Assembly (NCBI RefSeq): GCF_001485475.2
Contig: NZ_DF977000.1
Span: 186,001 to 250,000 of the forward strand
Source of the DNA: Tepidanaerobacter syntrophicus
Lineage (GTDB): Bacteria; Bacillota; Thermosediminibacteria; Thermosediminibacterales; Tepidanaerobacteraceae
Direction: 5' to 3'
DNA: 64,000 nucleotides
Shown here: piece after piece, positions 47,093-55,407 of the stretch
How positions within the stretch are numbered: the first letter of the stretch is position 1
Layout: every line of letters begins with the position of its first letter
The notes under the pieces: model-generated
Told to the model about the DNA's origin: nothing
Database searches by the model: none
The model's input: the letters and a program-made list of their open reading frames with translations, nothing else
Position numbers and translations under genes: made by a program

Positions 47093-48013
47093 TTATTTCT
47101 CGGATATTCTAATTCTGGGATCTACAAATCCGTATATTATATCAACTACAAAATTTGCCGCAACCAAGAATACGCCGTAAAAAACCGTCATTCCTAAAAT
47201 CATGCTATAGTCCCTGTCATTTATGCCGGATACATAAAATCTTCCCATGCCCGGTATCGCATATATCTGCTCAATAACAAAGGTGCCGGTGAGTATGCCT
47301 GCGGTAATAGGTCCTAAAATGGTCACAATGGGAAGTATGGCGTTTCTAATTTCATGCCTTGTGACTATCTCGCAGTCCGAAAGTCCCTTTGCCTTAGCTG
47401 TAAGTATATAATCCTCGTTTATTACTTCCAACATACTAGAACGCATAGTCCTAGTTATAACTGCAAGGGTATTAAGGGACAAGGCGACTACAGGAAGCAC
47501 TGTATGCCTGAAACTTTCCCATCTTGCTATGGGAAACATGTGCAATTTTAATCCGAAAACATACTGCAGAACCGAACCTGCCACAAAGTCCGGAACAGAT
47601 ACGCCTATTATCGCTATAATGACACAAAAGTAATCAAAAAATCTGCCATTGTTTAAAGCGGCCATTACCCCTAAGAAAAGTCCCAGAACCGTTGCAAGAA
47701 CCACAGCTCTTATACCAAGGTCGGCAGAAATCGGGAAAGATTGAGCAAGTATTGTATTTACACTGCGGTTGCTGTATTTTAGTGAAAGTCCTAAGTCACC
47801 ATGCAAAAGATTGTTTAAATACTTTAAGTACTGCACATACCAAGGCTTGTCAAAGCCATGATATTCCATCATGTTTTTTCGTATTTCAGGCGTCATTTTT
47901 TCGCTTATAAAAGGGTCTCCCGGCATAAGTCTTACAAGAATAAATACCACAGTTACCAAGACCCATATTGTAAGTAAGGATATAATCAATCTTTGAAGTA
48001 TATATCTTTTCAA
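47093..48013 (-). CDS. oppB: Oligopeptide ABC transporter permease OppB
   Basis: 306 aa, six predicted helices. MKRYILQRLIISLLTIWVLVTVVFILVRLMPGDPF is the standard OppB/DppB start, and the EAA-like loop is ILTAKAKGLSDCEIVTRHEIRNA. Only 13 bases from oppC. Confidence 0.94.
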   Translation of the reverse strand: MKRYILQRLIISLLTIWVLVTVVFILVRLMPGDPFISEKMTPEIRKNMMEYHGFDKPWYVQYLKYLNNLLHGDLGLSLKYSNRSVNTILAQSFPISADLGIRAVVLATVLGLFLGVMAALNNGRFFDYFCVIIAIIGVSVPDFVAGSVLQYVFGLKLHMFPIARWESFRHTVLPVVALSLNTLAVITRTMRSSMLEVINEDYILTAKAKGLSDCEIVTRHEIRNAILPIVTILGPITAGILTGTFVIEQIYAIPGMGRFYVSGINDRDYSMILGMTVFYGVFLVAANFVVDIIYGFVDPRIRISEK

Positions 48014-48083
48014 AAATCTGTCCCTCCCTTCTCAAGATAAAATTTTCATAGTCTCTCTAAACAAAGGTCGATGGGTTTAAATT

Positions 48084-48119
48084 GTGGGGCATTTTGCGGT
48101 GAGAGATAAAATGCCCCAC
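48084..48119 (-). other. Intercistronic hairpin between oppA and oppB
   Basis: Minus strand GTGGGGCATTTT, 12-base loop, AAAATGCCCCAC: 12 perfect pairs without a T tract. Likely an mRNA-stabilising element raising OppA relative to the membrane genes. Confidence 0.7.
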
Positions 48120-48143
48120 TGAACTTTTTATTATTATATAACT

Positions 48144-49805
48144 TTATTCAAAATATGCATATATAAAGTCTACATCCGAACCCACAAAATACCTGGATAT
48201 ACCTTTAAGGTTTTCTTTTTCAAGATATGCCACCTGTCTGCACTGCAGCGGAACAAAGGGGCATTCCTCTATAAGCAACTTTTCAGCATCCCAGAAATAC
48301 TGCTGTCTTTTTACAGGATCGGTTTCCACCCTTGCAGCCTCAATCAACCTGTCATATTCAGGATTTTTCCATCCCGTGGAGTTTTGGGTATTGTTGCTTT
48401 CAAAAAGCTCGAGATATGTCATCGGGTCATCATAGTCAGGCATCCAGCCGTTGTAAACTGCCTCATATTGACCTGCCACATCGTCTGCAAGCTTTTGTTT
48501 GTATGTTACAGGGTTTACTGTTACTGTAATTCCCAGATTCCTTGTCAGCTGATCTTGCAGCACCTCAGCAAGGGGTTTGTCTCCTGCTGCATCGGAAAAC
48601 TTAAGTTCAAGAGATATATCTTTCGGGTCCATTATGTTAAGTGCAGCCATTGCTTTATCAAGATGCTCTTTTGCCTTTTCCATGTCTCCGGACAGCGGAT
48701 AACCATCAATCGGACACTCCTCGGTATACTTGCCTCCTTTTGCTCCTGCTACAAGGGGCAGTACAAGGCGGGAATAGGGCAGATAAAGTCCTTTTGTAGC
48801 GGCATTTACATATTCTTCTCTATTCAGTGCATAATTCAATGCTTTTCTAAAGTCCAAATTCGCAAGCCAAGGCCTGTCTTCGGCATTGAGATTAAGTCTT
48901 AGCCAATCTACAGCGCCGTTCATCATAAGTTTTACGCTGGGATTATCCTTGTATTTGTCCCAAAGAGTATTTGGCACATACACCCAATCCAGTTCTCCGT
49001 TTTCATACATGCTTAAGGCAGTATTAGGATCGGTAATCTGAAGTATGGTCACTTTTTCCAATTTTACAGCATCTTTATTCCAGTAGTCCGGGTTCTTTTT
49101 CAGTGTTACATTAGACTCATGCTTCCATTCTTCCAAAATAAATGGACCGTTGTAGACATTGTTAGCAGCTTCAAGAGCAAAATCTTTTCCGTATTTTTCA
49201 ACTATGTCTTGGCGGGTAGGCATAAAGCACGCAAGACTTAAATAGCCTAAGAAATATGGTGCAGGGTTTGCTATCTTTATTTCCAGTGTTTTTTCATCTA
49301 TGGCTTTGACTCCTACTTGGCTTGCATCTGTGATTTTTCCCGTATTGTAGGCTTCGCCGTTTACTATCATATATCCGGCAAAAGCATAGGCTGCTCCTGT
49401 CTTAGGATCAAGAAGTCTTTTTATTCCGTACTCAAAATCATTTGCTGTAACCGGCTTTCCGTCGCTCCATTTTGCATCCCTTAAATGAAACGTATAGGTC
49501 TTTCCATCTTCGGAAATATCCCATGTCTCTGCCATGCCAGGCTGGACTTTACCGTCATGGAGCCTTACTAGGCCTTCAAAAATTGCGTTGGAAACCTCAG
49601 TTGACGGCATTGAATTGATAAGTTGCTGGTCAAGGCTGGGTATCTCTGATGACTGAGAAAAGGTTAGTTCTTGCTTTACAGTAGTTGCGTCTCCTGCATT
49701 TTCAGTTTTTTCGGTGGTACCGGAGCCACCGCAGCCGGCAAGCACTGTGCATGCTAAAATGCATGCCGTCAGCAGGGCAAGGATTGATTTAAATTTTTTG
49801 CTCAT
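48144..49805 (-). CDS. oppA: Peptide-binding lipoprotein OppA (SBP family 5)
   Basis: 553 aa from the ATG at 49805 (GGGGG seven bases upstream; two more codons are possible). Signal peptide with lipobox VLAGC near residue 25. Family 5 signatures: EGLVRLHDGKVQPGMAETWDISEDGKTYTFHLRDAKWSDGKPVTANDF, RKALNYALNREEYVNA. Binds oligopeptides outside the membrane. It follows the Xaa-Pro peptidase by 40 bases, arguing for import of proline-containing peptides. Confidence 0.95.
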   Translation of the reverse strand: MSKKFKSILALLTACILACTVLAGCGGSGTTEKTENAGDATTVKQELTFSQSSEIPSLDQQLINSMPSTEVSNAIFEGLVRLHDGKVQPGMAETWDISEDGKTYTFHLRDAKWSDGKPVTANDFEYGIKRLLDPKTGAAYAFAGYMIVNGEAYNTGKITDASQVGVKAIDEKTLEIKIANPAPYFLGYLSLACFMPTRQDIVEKYGKDFALEAANNVYNGPFILEEWKHESNVTLKKNPDYWNKDAVKLEKVTILQITDPNTALSMYENGELDWVYVPNTLWDKYKDNPSVKLMMNGAVDWLRLNLNAEDRPWLANLDFRKALNYALNREEYVNAATKGLYLPYSRLVLPLVAGAKGGKYTEECPIDGYPLSGDMEKAKEHLDKAMAALNIMDPKDISLELKFSDAAGDKPLAEVLQDQLTRNLGITVTVNPVTYKQKLADDVAGQYEAVYNGWMPDYDDPMTYLELFESNNTQNSTGWKNPEYDRLIEAARVETDPVKRQQYFWDAEKLLIEECPFVPLQCRQVAYLEKENLKGISRYFVGSDVDFIYAYFE

Positions 49806-49844
49806 TTTCATACCCCCAATTTAATTTTGTCAGCAAAACCATAT

Positions 49845-50921
49845 TTATACGATAATAAGCTCTTTTGGTGATCGTGTCAAAATTTCACAACCGTCTTTAG
49901 TTACTGCTACCATATCTTCAATCCTAACACCTCCCCATCCAGGTATATATATACCAGGCTCCACGGTAATCACATTCCCGGCCTCTAAGATATGGGTGCT
50001 GTTAGGCGACATGGCTGGGGCTTCATGGATTTCAAGGCCCACGCCGTGACCTATGCCGTACTCGAACATTCCTTCTACGCCTTCAGATATTATCACATCA
50101 CGAGCAGCTTTATCAATCAGCCTGCATTCTACTCCGGCTCTTACAGCTTTTACTCCTTCTTCCTGAGATCTTTTAACAACATTGTAAATATATCTTTGCC
50201 TTTCATCTGCCATTTTCACCGCAACGGTCCTTGTCATATCAGATCTGTAGCCATTGTAGAGAGAACCAATATCCATTGTCACAAAATCCCCTGCCTCAAT
50301 GGGCTTGTCAGAAGGGATTGCATGGGGTTTTGAGCCATTTTCCCCTGATGCTACTATAAATGAAAAGCCTACGTCGTCAGCTCCTTTTTTCTGCACCAGA
50401 TATATAAGCTCTCTTTTTACGTCCTTTTCGGTAACTCCCGGCTTTATGTAATTTAGCACTTCATTGAAAGCCTCATCCGTAATCCTTGAGGCTTCTCTCA
50501 TATAAGAAATTTCGTTTTCATCTTTTACCTGTCGGATTTTCTCCACAAGGCCTACTGTTCCTATTAGCTCTATGCCTTTTAAATTTTCTTTTAACTTATC
50601 GTAAAAATCCACTGTGAGTACGTCTTTTTCAAAACCCAGCTTTTTTATTCCGTATTTTTCACATACCCCGCATGCCGCCTCCGGCAAAGTAGGATGAGGA
50701 GCCTTCCACTTTATTACATCAAAACCCTCGCATTCCTGTTCAGCTTGTTCTGTGTATCTTGAATCGGTTATAAGCGCCCGGGCATCCTTTGATACCAAAG
50801 CATAAGATTCTGAACCTGTAAATCCGCTGACATAACGGACATTAGCATCCTTTGCCAAAAATATCCCGTCTATATTTTCTTTTTTCATAAGATCAAACAG
50901 CTTTTCAAGTCTTTCCTTCAT
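49845..50921 (-). CDS. M24 family Xaa-Pro peptidase (aminopeptidase P / prolidase)
   Basis: 358 aa. N-terminal creatinase-like domain (YVSGFTGSESYALV) and C-terminal pita-bread domain with metal ligands D (TMDIGSLYNGYRSDMTRT), H (GHGVGLEIHEAPAMSP) and E (NVITVEPGIYIPGWGGVRIEDMV). It cleaves bonds involving proline, likely also hydroxyproline. First gene of the peptide operon; a good fit to supply free imino acids to HypD. Whether it is aminopeptidase P or dipeptidase cannot be decided. Confidence 0.92.
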   Translation of the reverse strand: MKERLEKLFDLMKKENIDGIFLAKDANVRYVSGFTGSESYALVSKDARALITDSRYTEQAEQECEGFDVIKWKAPHPTLPEAACGVCEKYGIKKLGFEKDVLTVDFYDKLKENLKGIELIGTVGLVEKIRQVKDENEISYMREASRITDEAFNEVLNYIKPGVTEKDVKRELIYLVQKKGADDVGFSFIVASGENGSKPHAIPSDKPIEAGDFVTMDIGSLYNGYRSDMTRTVAVKMADERQRYIYNVVKRSQEEGVKAVRAGVECRLIDKAARDVIISEGVEGMFEYGIGHGVGLEIHEAPAMSPNSTHILEAGNVITVEPGIYIPGWGGVRIEDMVAVTKDGCEILTRSPKELIIV

Positions 50922-51067
50922 AAAACATTTCTCCCTTCTTGATTTTGATACTTATTATAATTATATTCTTCTCGCTTCTATTTTCAAAAGATCCTATTGC
51001 TCCCGTCGCACAAAACAGGATATTTTTATGATACAATAGACTTTAAGTATTCAATAAGAGTAAATCT

Positions 51068-51640
51068 TTATTTTTGTTGAAAAATCCGCGGTATGCTTAC
51101 ACACAGGACTTTTACCAATTTATTTGTATAGTTTACCCATTCGTGAGGGATAGTAGATGCCATATGAACACAATCTCCCGGATTTAATTGATACTCTTCA
51201 TCATCAATTAAAATTGTCAGGATTCCCTCTAAAACATATGCAAATTCTTCTCCTTCATGAGTATATGTTGCCACCTTATTTTCCTTTTGATTGGGGAAAA
51301 GGGTTATTAACATAGATTCTAAGACTTTTCCGTTGACATCATTTGCAAGCCTGTTATACACCCTGGATTCCTCAACTGAAAAAATCTCTTGCTCATAACT
51401 TCGCATTATTAAGTTTTCATGTTTCTGTGGAAGAGTAAAAAAATAGGCAAGATCAGTTTCAAGGGCGCCTGCAATCTTTTCAAGAGCAGTTATAGACACC
51501 GCACTTGTTCCTCTTTCAACTTGAGACAAGAAGCTGATTGAAAGGTCTGTCTTCTCACCCAGTTCTTTTAAAGTCAACCCTTTGTTGTTGCGCAGTTCTC
51601 TTATCTTATTGCCAATATCCTTTCTTTTAATTTTATTCAC
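51068..51640 (-). CDS. XRE-family regulator with C-terminal cupin domain
   Basis: 190 aa. HTH at about 10-65 (IRELRNNKGLTLKELGEKTDLSISFLSQVERG), cupin with THEGEEFAYVLEGILTILIDD and STIPHEWVNYTN. Same architecture and length as the protein at 38104-38676. Its position upstream of the Xaa-Pro peptidase and opp genes, on the same strand, suggests it controls peptide uptake; the ligand could be an imino acid. Not proven. Confidence 0.9.
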   Translation of the reverse strand: MNKIKRKDIGNKIRELRNNKGLTLKELGEKTDLSISFLSQVERGTSAVSITALEKIAGALETDLAYFFTLPQKHENLIMRSYEQEIFSVEESRVYNRLANDVNGKVLESMLITLFPNQKENKVATYTHEGEEFAYVLEGILTILIDDEEYQLNPGDCVHMASTIPHEWVNYTNKLVKVLCVSIPRIFQQK

Positions 51641-51826
51641 TCCTTACTTGGAAAATATATCTTAAAATTTTATCGTTTAATTAAAATTCGACATGAATGT
51701 AAAAATTCCTCTATTTTTACTATAATTTATTAATATATTTTGTTTTTCAGCTAAAATCATCATAGACTCTCAAATCGTTTCAGTTCAAGCCCTTTGGCAA
51801 GAACAGCCTTGACATTGTTTAATCAA

Positions 51827-51855
51827 TTGTTAATTCATTTGCCTTTTGATATAAT
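51827..51855 (+). promoter_or_regulatory. Sigma-A promoter of yabB-rsmI
   Basis: TTGTTA (51827-51832), 17-base spacer, TATAAT (51850-51855), 33 bases before the ATG. Confidence 0.7.
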
Positions 51856-51887
51856 GAAATAAGACATTTTAGCGTAAGGTGAAGTTA

Positions 51888-52634
51888 ATGAAAGAATACT
51901 TAAAATATCCCGGCGAGCACATTGATGACTTATTGTGCGATAACCTAAAAATCATCCAGCAGGACGGGGCATATAAGTTTGCCATCGATTCAGTACTGCT
52001 TGCAAATTTTATAAAGGCCGGTAAAAACGACAGGATAATAGATTTGGGAACAGGAAGCGGAGTCATTCCCATACTGCTTTGCGCTAAAACTTGTGCAAAA
52101 GAGATAATCGGCATAGAAATAGATGAAGCAGCCTGCAGCAGAGCAAAGAGAAGCATAAAAATGAATGGTCTTGAAGACAGAGCAAAAATCATTTGCGCAG
52201 ACCTTAAAAAAGCCCCTAAGATATTTGGCAGTGAAAGCTTTACTGTGGTTTCGGCAAACCCTCCGTATATGACCGTAGATGAAGGGAAAATTAGTCCCAA
52301 CCAAAGTATCGCCATTGCAAGACATGAAATCGCCGCATCGCTGAGAGATGTTGTAAGCACCGCTTCTAACCTTTTAACTTTCGGCGGAAAGTTTTATATG
52401 GTTTATAGGACTGTAAGACTTGTTGATGCGATTTGCTTAATGAGAAGCTTTCGGCTTGAACCCAAACTTATGCGCTTTGTGCATCCAAAATTCAGCGAAG
52501 GCCCAAATTTATTTCTTGTCATGGCAAAAAAAGGTGCATCTTCAGGATTAAAGATGCTTCCGCCGCTAGTAGTTTATAATGCCGACGGCAGTTATACCGA
52601 TGAGATAATAAAAATATATTTCGGAAGTCAGTAG
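51888..52634 (+). CDS. tRNA1(Val)-adenine37 N6-methyltransferase family protein (YabB/TrmN6-like)
   Basis: 248 aa. SAM motif IIDLGTGSGVIPILL and catalytic NPPYMTVDEG of N6-adenine methylases; AIDSVLLANF is the usual start of the YabB/YfiC family. Start is the ATG at 51888 with AGGTG six bases upstream (a GTG at 51879 is less well placed). Overlaps nothing and is 9 bases from rsmI, matching the yabB-rsmI pairing in Bacillus. Confidence 0.88.
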   Translation: MKEYLKYPGEHIDDLLCDNLKIIQQDGAYKFAIDSVLLANFIKAGKNDRIIDLGTGSGVIPILLCAKTCAKEIIGIEIDEAACSRAKRSIKMNGLEDRAKIICADLKKAPKIFGSESFTVVSANPPYMTVDEGKISPNQSIAIARHEIAASLRDVVSTASNLLTFGGKFYMVYRTVRLVDAICLMRSFRLEPKLMRFVHPKFSEGPNLFLVMAKKGASSGLKMLPPLVVYNADGSYTDEIIKIYFGSQ

Positions 52635-52643
52635 GAGAGCAAA

Positions 52644-53507
52644 ATGTCAGATTCAGATAAAGGTGTACTATATCTATGTCCCACTCCAATTGGAAATCTT
52701 GATGATATAACGTTTAGAGCCTTAAATGTTCTAAAGGAAGTAGACCTTATAGCCGCCGAAGATACCCGGGTTACAATAAAATTATTAAACCACTTTGAAA
52801 TTAAAACACCGCTTACAAGTTATCATGAACACAATAAAATTTCAAAGGGTCCAAAACTCATTAATATGTTAAATGAAGGCAAAAGCATTGCCCTTGTGAC
52901 AGATGCCGGCACCCCGGCTCTTTCAGACCCCGGAGAAGATTTGGTTCAAGATGCCATAAAAGAAAAAATTAAAGTTGTTCCTCTTCCCGGAGCAGCAGCG
53001 GCTGTATGCGCTTTAGTCGCATCAGGTCTTTCCACAAGGCGCTTTGCTTTTGAAGGCTTTTTGCCTTTAAAACAAAAAGAAAAAAGGGAGTTCCTTACGA
53101 AAATCGTGGAAGATGAAAGAACATTGATATTCTACGAAGCACCCCATCGTATAGTAAAAACCCTTAAAACTTTATTTGACATCTTTGGAAACAGAAAAAT
53201 TGTTATCGCTCGAGAGATGACTAAAATCCATGAAGAATTTATACGAGGCACCATAGGAGAGATTATAGAAAGATTTGAGGCATCTACTCCTAAAGGCGAA
53301 ATGGTCTTAGTGGTTGAGGGTTTTACACCTTGCAAAAGCCCATCTGAGAGCGCAAAAGCAGACGAAGATGAGCTAAAAGCTTCCCTTCAATCGATTATTA
53401 AAGAAGAAATGTCTAAAGGCTTTACAAAAAACCAAGCCTTAAAAAGAGCGGCAAAACAAGTCGGTGTTTCAAGAAATGAGGCATATGAAATTTTAATAGA
53501 AAAATGA
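52644..53507 (+). CDS. rsmI: 16S rRNA (cytidine1402-2'-O)-methyltransferase
   Basis: Adds the 2'-O-methyl group to C1402 in the 16S decoding centre. 287 aa. Tetrapyrrole-methylase fold: LCPTPIGNLDDITFRAL, AEDTR, the TDAGTPALSDPG SAM site and LPGAAAAVCALVASGL; C-terminal HTH-like end KNQALKRAAKQVGVSRNEAYEI. GGAGAG precedes the ATG. Conserved neighbour of abrB/metG in Firmicutes, but metG is 34 kb away here. Confidence 0.95.
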   Translation: MSDSDKGVLYLCPTPIGNLDDITFRALNVLKEVDLIAAEDTRVTIKLLNHFEIKTPLTSYHEHNKISKGPKLINMLNEGKSIALVTDAGTPALSDPGEDLVQDAIKEKIKVVPLPGAAAAVCALVASGLSTRRFAFEGFLPLKQKEKREFLTKIVEDERTLIFYEAPHRIVKTLKTLFDIFGNRKIVIAREMTKIHEEFIRGTIGEIIERFEASTPKGEMVLVVEGFTPCKSPSESAKADEDELKASLQSIIKEEMSKGFTKNQALKRAAKQVGVSRNEAYEILIEK

Positions 53508-53792
53508 CAGGCCTTCCATCTTTTATCGATATAAGATAAGCTGCTAAATATTCTAGGATATGATGTAAATCAAAAACCAACACATCAGTATTTATGAAGG
53601 AAATACCTGTTTGAACAGCTGGCTTTGCCATGTGATACCTGACAAAGTAGAAAGTCTTTCAAGGTGAATGATCTTTCTTTGAACAGCTTAATATTCTTCA
53701 TTATTAAGATCTATAGAAAACGTATAATACCGAGTTCGGCAGGTAAATTCACCGAAGTTGGAATTCGCCTGTTTTATAAGTAGCAAGCTCAC
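53508..53792 (+). other. Noncoding stretch upstream of the proC promoter
   Basis: About 285 bases after rsmI with no supportable gene, followed by the proC leader. Some short frames are present but have no ribosome binding site. No repeat recognised. Confidence 0.5.
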
Positions 53793-53956
53793 TTGACACT
53801 TTACTAGATAGTATTATAAAATATTATTTAATCACAAAAGTCCTTAAAGCACCTAACGGCGCAGAGGAAAGGTGCGGTACCAAAATTCAAGCATTTGACC
53901 AAGAAATCAAGACGGCAAGCAACGACCTTTCGTCCTCTCACGGCGGAAGGTTTTTT
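53793..53956 (+). promoter_or_regulatory. proC promoter with riboswitch-like transcription attenuator
   Basis: TTGACA (53793), 16 bases, TATAAA (53815). The transcript can form GCACCT/AGGTGC (53849-53875) or an alternative AGAGG-AAAGGT (53863-53873) with ACCTTT..CCTCT (53925-53938). The latter excludes a 10-bp terminator (53925-53951) followed by TTTTT. Three mutually exclusive helices are the logic of a riboswitch or T-box. The T-box-like GGTGCGGTACC (53871-53881) departs from consensus and stem I is missing, so I leave the class open. Confidence 0.6.
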
Positions 53957-54031
53957 ATACTTGATAATGTTCTATGTCAAGATATTTTTATAGAAAATCA
54001 AAAATCAGCGCAAGCGATGGGAGGAAAGTAA

Positions 54032-54874
54032 GTGCAAAACCATAGAACCATAGGAATATTCGGAGCAGGATCTATAGCAGTTGCGATGCTAGATGGTATT
54101 TTAAGCCAGAATATAATAAATCCTGAAGATATATATGTAACAAACAAGCAAAATGATGAAAAACTTCAGGTCCTTAGGGAGAAATATAATGTTCATACAA
54201 CAAGGGACTATAAGGAAATATTGTCAAATTGCAGATATCTTATAATTGCCGTAAAACCAATAGATATTGATAATCTGCTAAAACAGCTCAAAAATGATAT
54301 AACTGATAATCACATTATAATTACCCTTGCAGCAGGAGTTGCAACAAGCTATGTAGAAGATGCATTAGGCAAAAAAATACAGGTTATTAGGGCAATGCCC
54401 AATACAGCATGCAAAGTAAGAGAATCAGCTACGGCAATAGCTTTAGGGCGATATGCCAAAGAAGAGGCTAGAAATTTTGCAGAGGAAATATTTTCTTCGG
54501 TAGGTAAAGTATCTATAGTAGAGGAAGACATGATGGATGCAGTGACAGGGCTTTCAGGAAGCGGTCCTGCCTATGTCTATTTGCTGATGGACGCTTTAAT
54601 AGAGGCAGGGGTTAAGGCAGGTATCCCTCGTCCGCTTTCTGAAGAGCTTACAGTGCAGACAGTGTATGGAGCGGCAAAAATGGTAGTCGAAACCGGACAG
54701 TCCCCTTCTAAACTGCGCAGCGAGGTCACAACGCCTGGTGGCACAACTATGGCAGGGATGAAAGTCTTGGAAAATGCAGACTTTATCGGCCTAATAGTCA
54801 AAACAGTTGAAAGCGCTGCCAAAAGATCCGCTGAGATGATGCAAGAACGCAATTCCAAGTGTATAGTCGAGTAA
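54032..54874 (+). CDS. proC: Pyrroline-5-carboxylate reductase
   Basis: Reduces P5C to proline with NAD(P)H. 280 aa, GTG start with GGGAGGA eight bases upstream. Rossmann GIFGAGSIAVAML, VIRAMPNTACKVRESATAI, VTGLSGSGPAYVYLLMDALIEAGV and the C-terminal VTTPGGTTMAGMKVLE are all typical. P5C is also the product of HypD ten kb away, so ProC could complete reductive hydroxyproline use (Stickland acceptor side). Own promoter, leader and terminator. Confidence 0.96.
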   Translation: MQNHRTIGIFGAGSIAVAMLDGILSQNIINPEDIYVTNKQNDEKLQVLREKYNVHTTRDYKEILSNCRYLIIAVKPIDIDNLLKQLKNDITDNHIIITLAAGVATSYVEDALGKKIQVIRAMPNTACKVRESATAIALGRYAKEEARNFAEEIFSSVGKVSIVEEDMMDAVTGLSGSGPAYVYLLMDALIEAGVKAGIPRPLSEELTVQTVYGAAKMVVETGQSPSKLRSEVTTPGGTTMAGMKVLENADFIGLIVKTVESAAKRSAEMMQERNSKCIVE

Positions 54875-54888
54875 AATTTTAGATACGA

Positions 54889-54925
54889 AAAAAGAAGAGA
54901 ACTTTTTTAGGGATCTCTTCTTTTT
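54889..54925 (+). terminator. Terminator of proC
   Basis: AAAAAGAAGAGA, 13-base loop, TCTCTTCTTTTT: 12-bp stem ending in Ts. Functional in both directions, so it may also stop transcripts from abrB. Confidence 0.85.
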
Positions 54926-54959
54926 AGTATTTAACTGGCTCGCTTAGCTTGACTTATTT

Positions 54960-55289
54960 TTACTTCGCCTCGGCAGATGCTTCGCTGTCGTCATCTGTAA
55001 GGCGAGCGCTCCGCTTTGAAGGATTACCTTCTACAGTGCGTTTCACCAAGGCCTTTTCAATCTTTTTTGCGCAATCTTTACAGATGTTTTTTCCGTCAAA
55101 AACAATTAAATCCTCGGCATTGCCGCAGAAAATGCAGGCAGGCAGGTATTTTTTGAGGATTATTTTGTCGGTATCCACATAAATTTCCAGCGGATCCTTG
55201 ACGGATATTCCCAGAGTCTTTCTCAGCTCTATAGGAATAACAATACGCCCCAGATTGTCGACCTTTCTTACAATTCCTGTAGATTTCAT
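54960..55289 (-). CDS. abrB: AbrB-family transition-state regulator with zinc-knuckle C terminus
   Basis: 109 aa. Swapped-hairpin DNA-binding domain MKSTGIVRKVDNLGRIVIPIELRKTLGI, then CIFCGNAEDLIVFDGKNICKDC: two C-x2-C pairs expected to bind zinc, as in clostridial AbrB. The last ~25 residues (GNPSKRSARLTDDDSEASAEAK) extend beyond the usual family end and are hydrophilic; their DNA resembles an interspersed repeat. It regulates stationary-phase and sporulation genes in relatives. Divergent from nurA. Confidence 0.92.
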   Translation of the reverse strand: MKSTGIVRKVDNLGRIVIPIELRKTLGISVKDPLEIYVDTDKIILKKYLPACIFCGNAEDLIVFDGKNICKDCAKKIEKALVKRTVEGNPSKRSARLTDDDSEASAEAK

Positions 55290-55407
55290 TTACATACGCC
55301 CCCTAATTTTATATATAATGATTTACCCTGGACAAAATCATACCAGAAATGACAAAAAAAGTCAATACAGAATTGTAAAATTTTTAAAAACTTAGGCAGG
55401 TGTAAAA

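Noticed and set aside
51869-52360. 163-codon minus-strand frame inside yabB
   Set aside because: Antisense to a well-conserved methyltransferase; typical hydrophobic shadow of it.
53871-53900. Short leader peptide GTG-CGG-TAC... in the proC leader
   Set aside because: Eight codons without any proline codon; no reason to think it controls attenuation.
53850-53956. Canonical T-box in the proC leader
   Set aside because: The GGTGCGGTACC piece breaks the consensus and no stem I or Pro specifier could be placed; reported as an unassigned attenuator.
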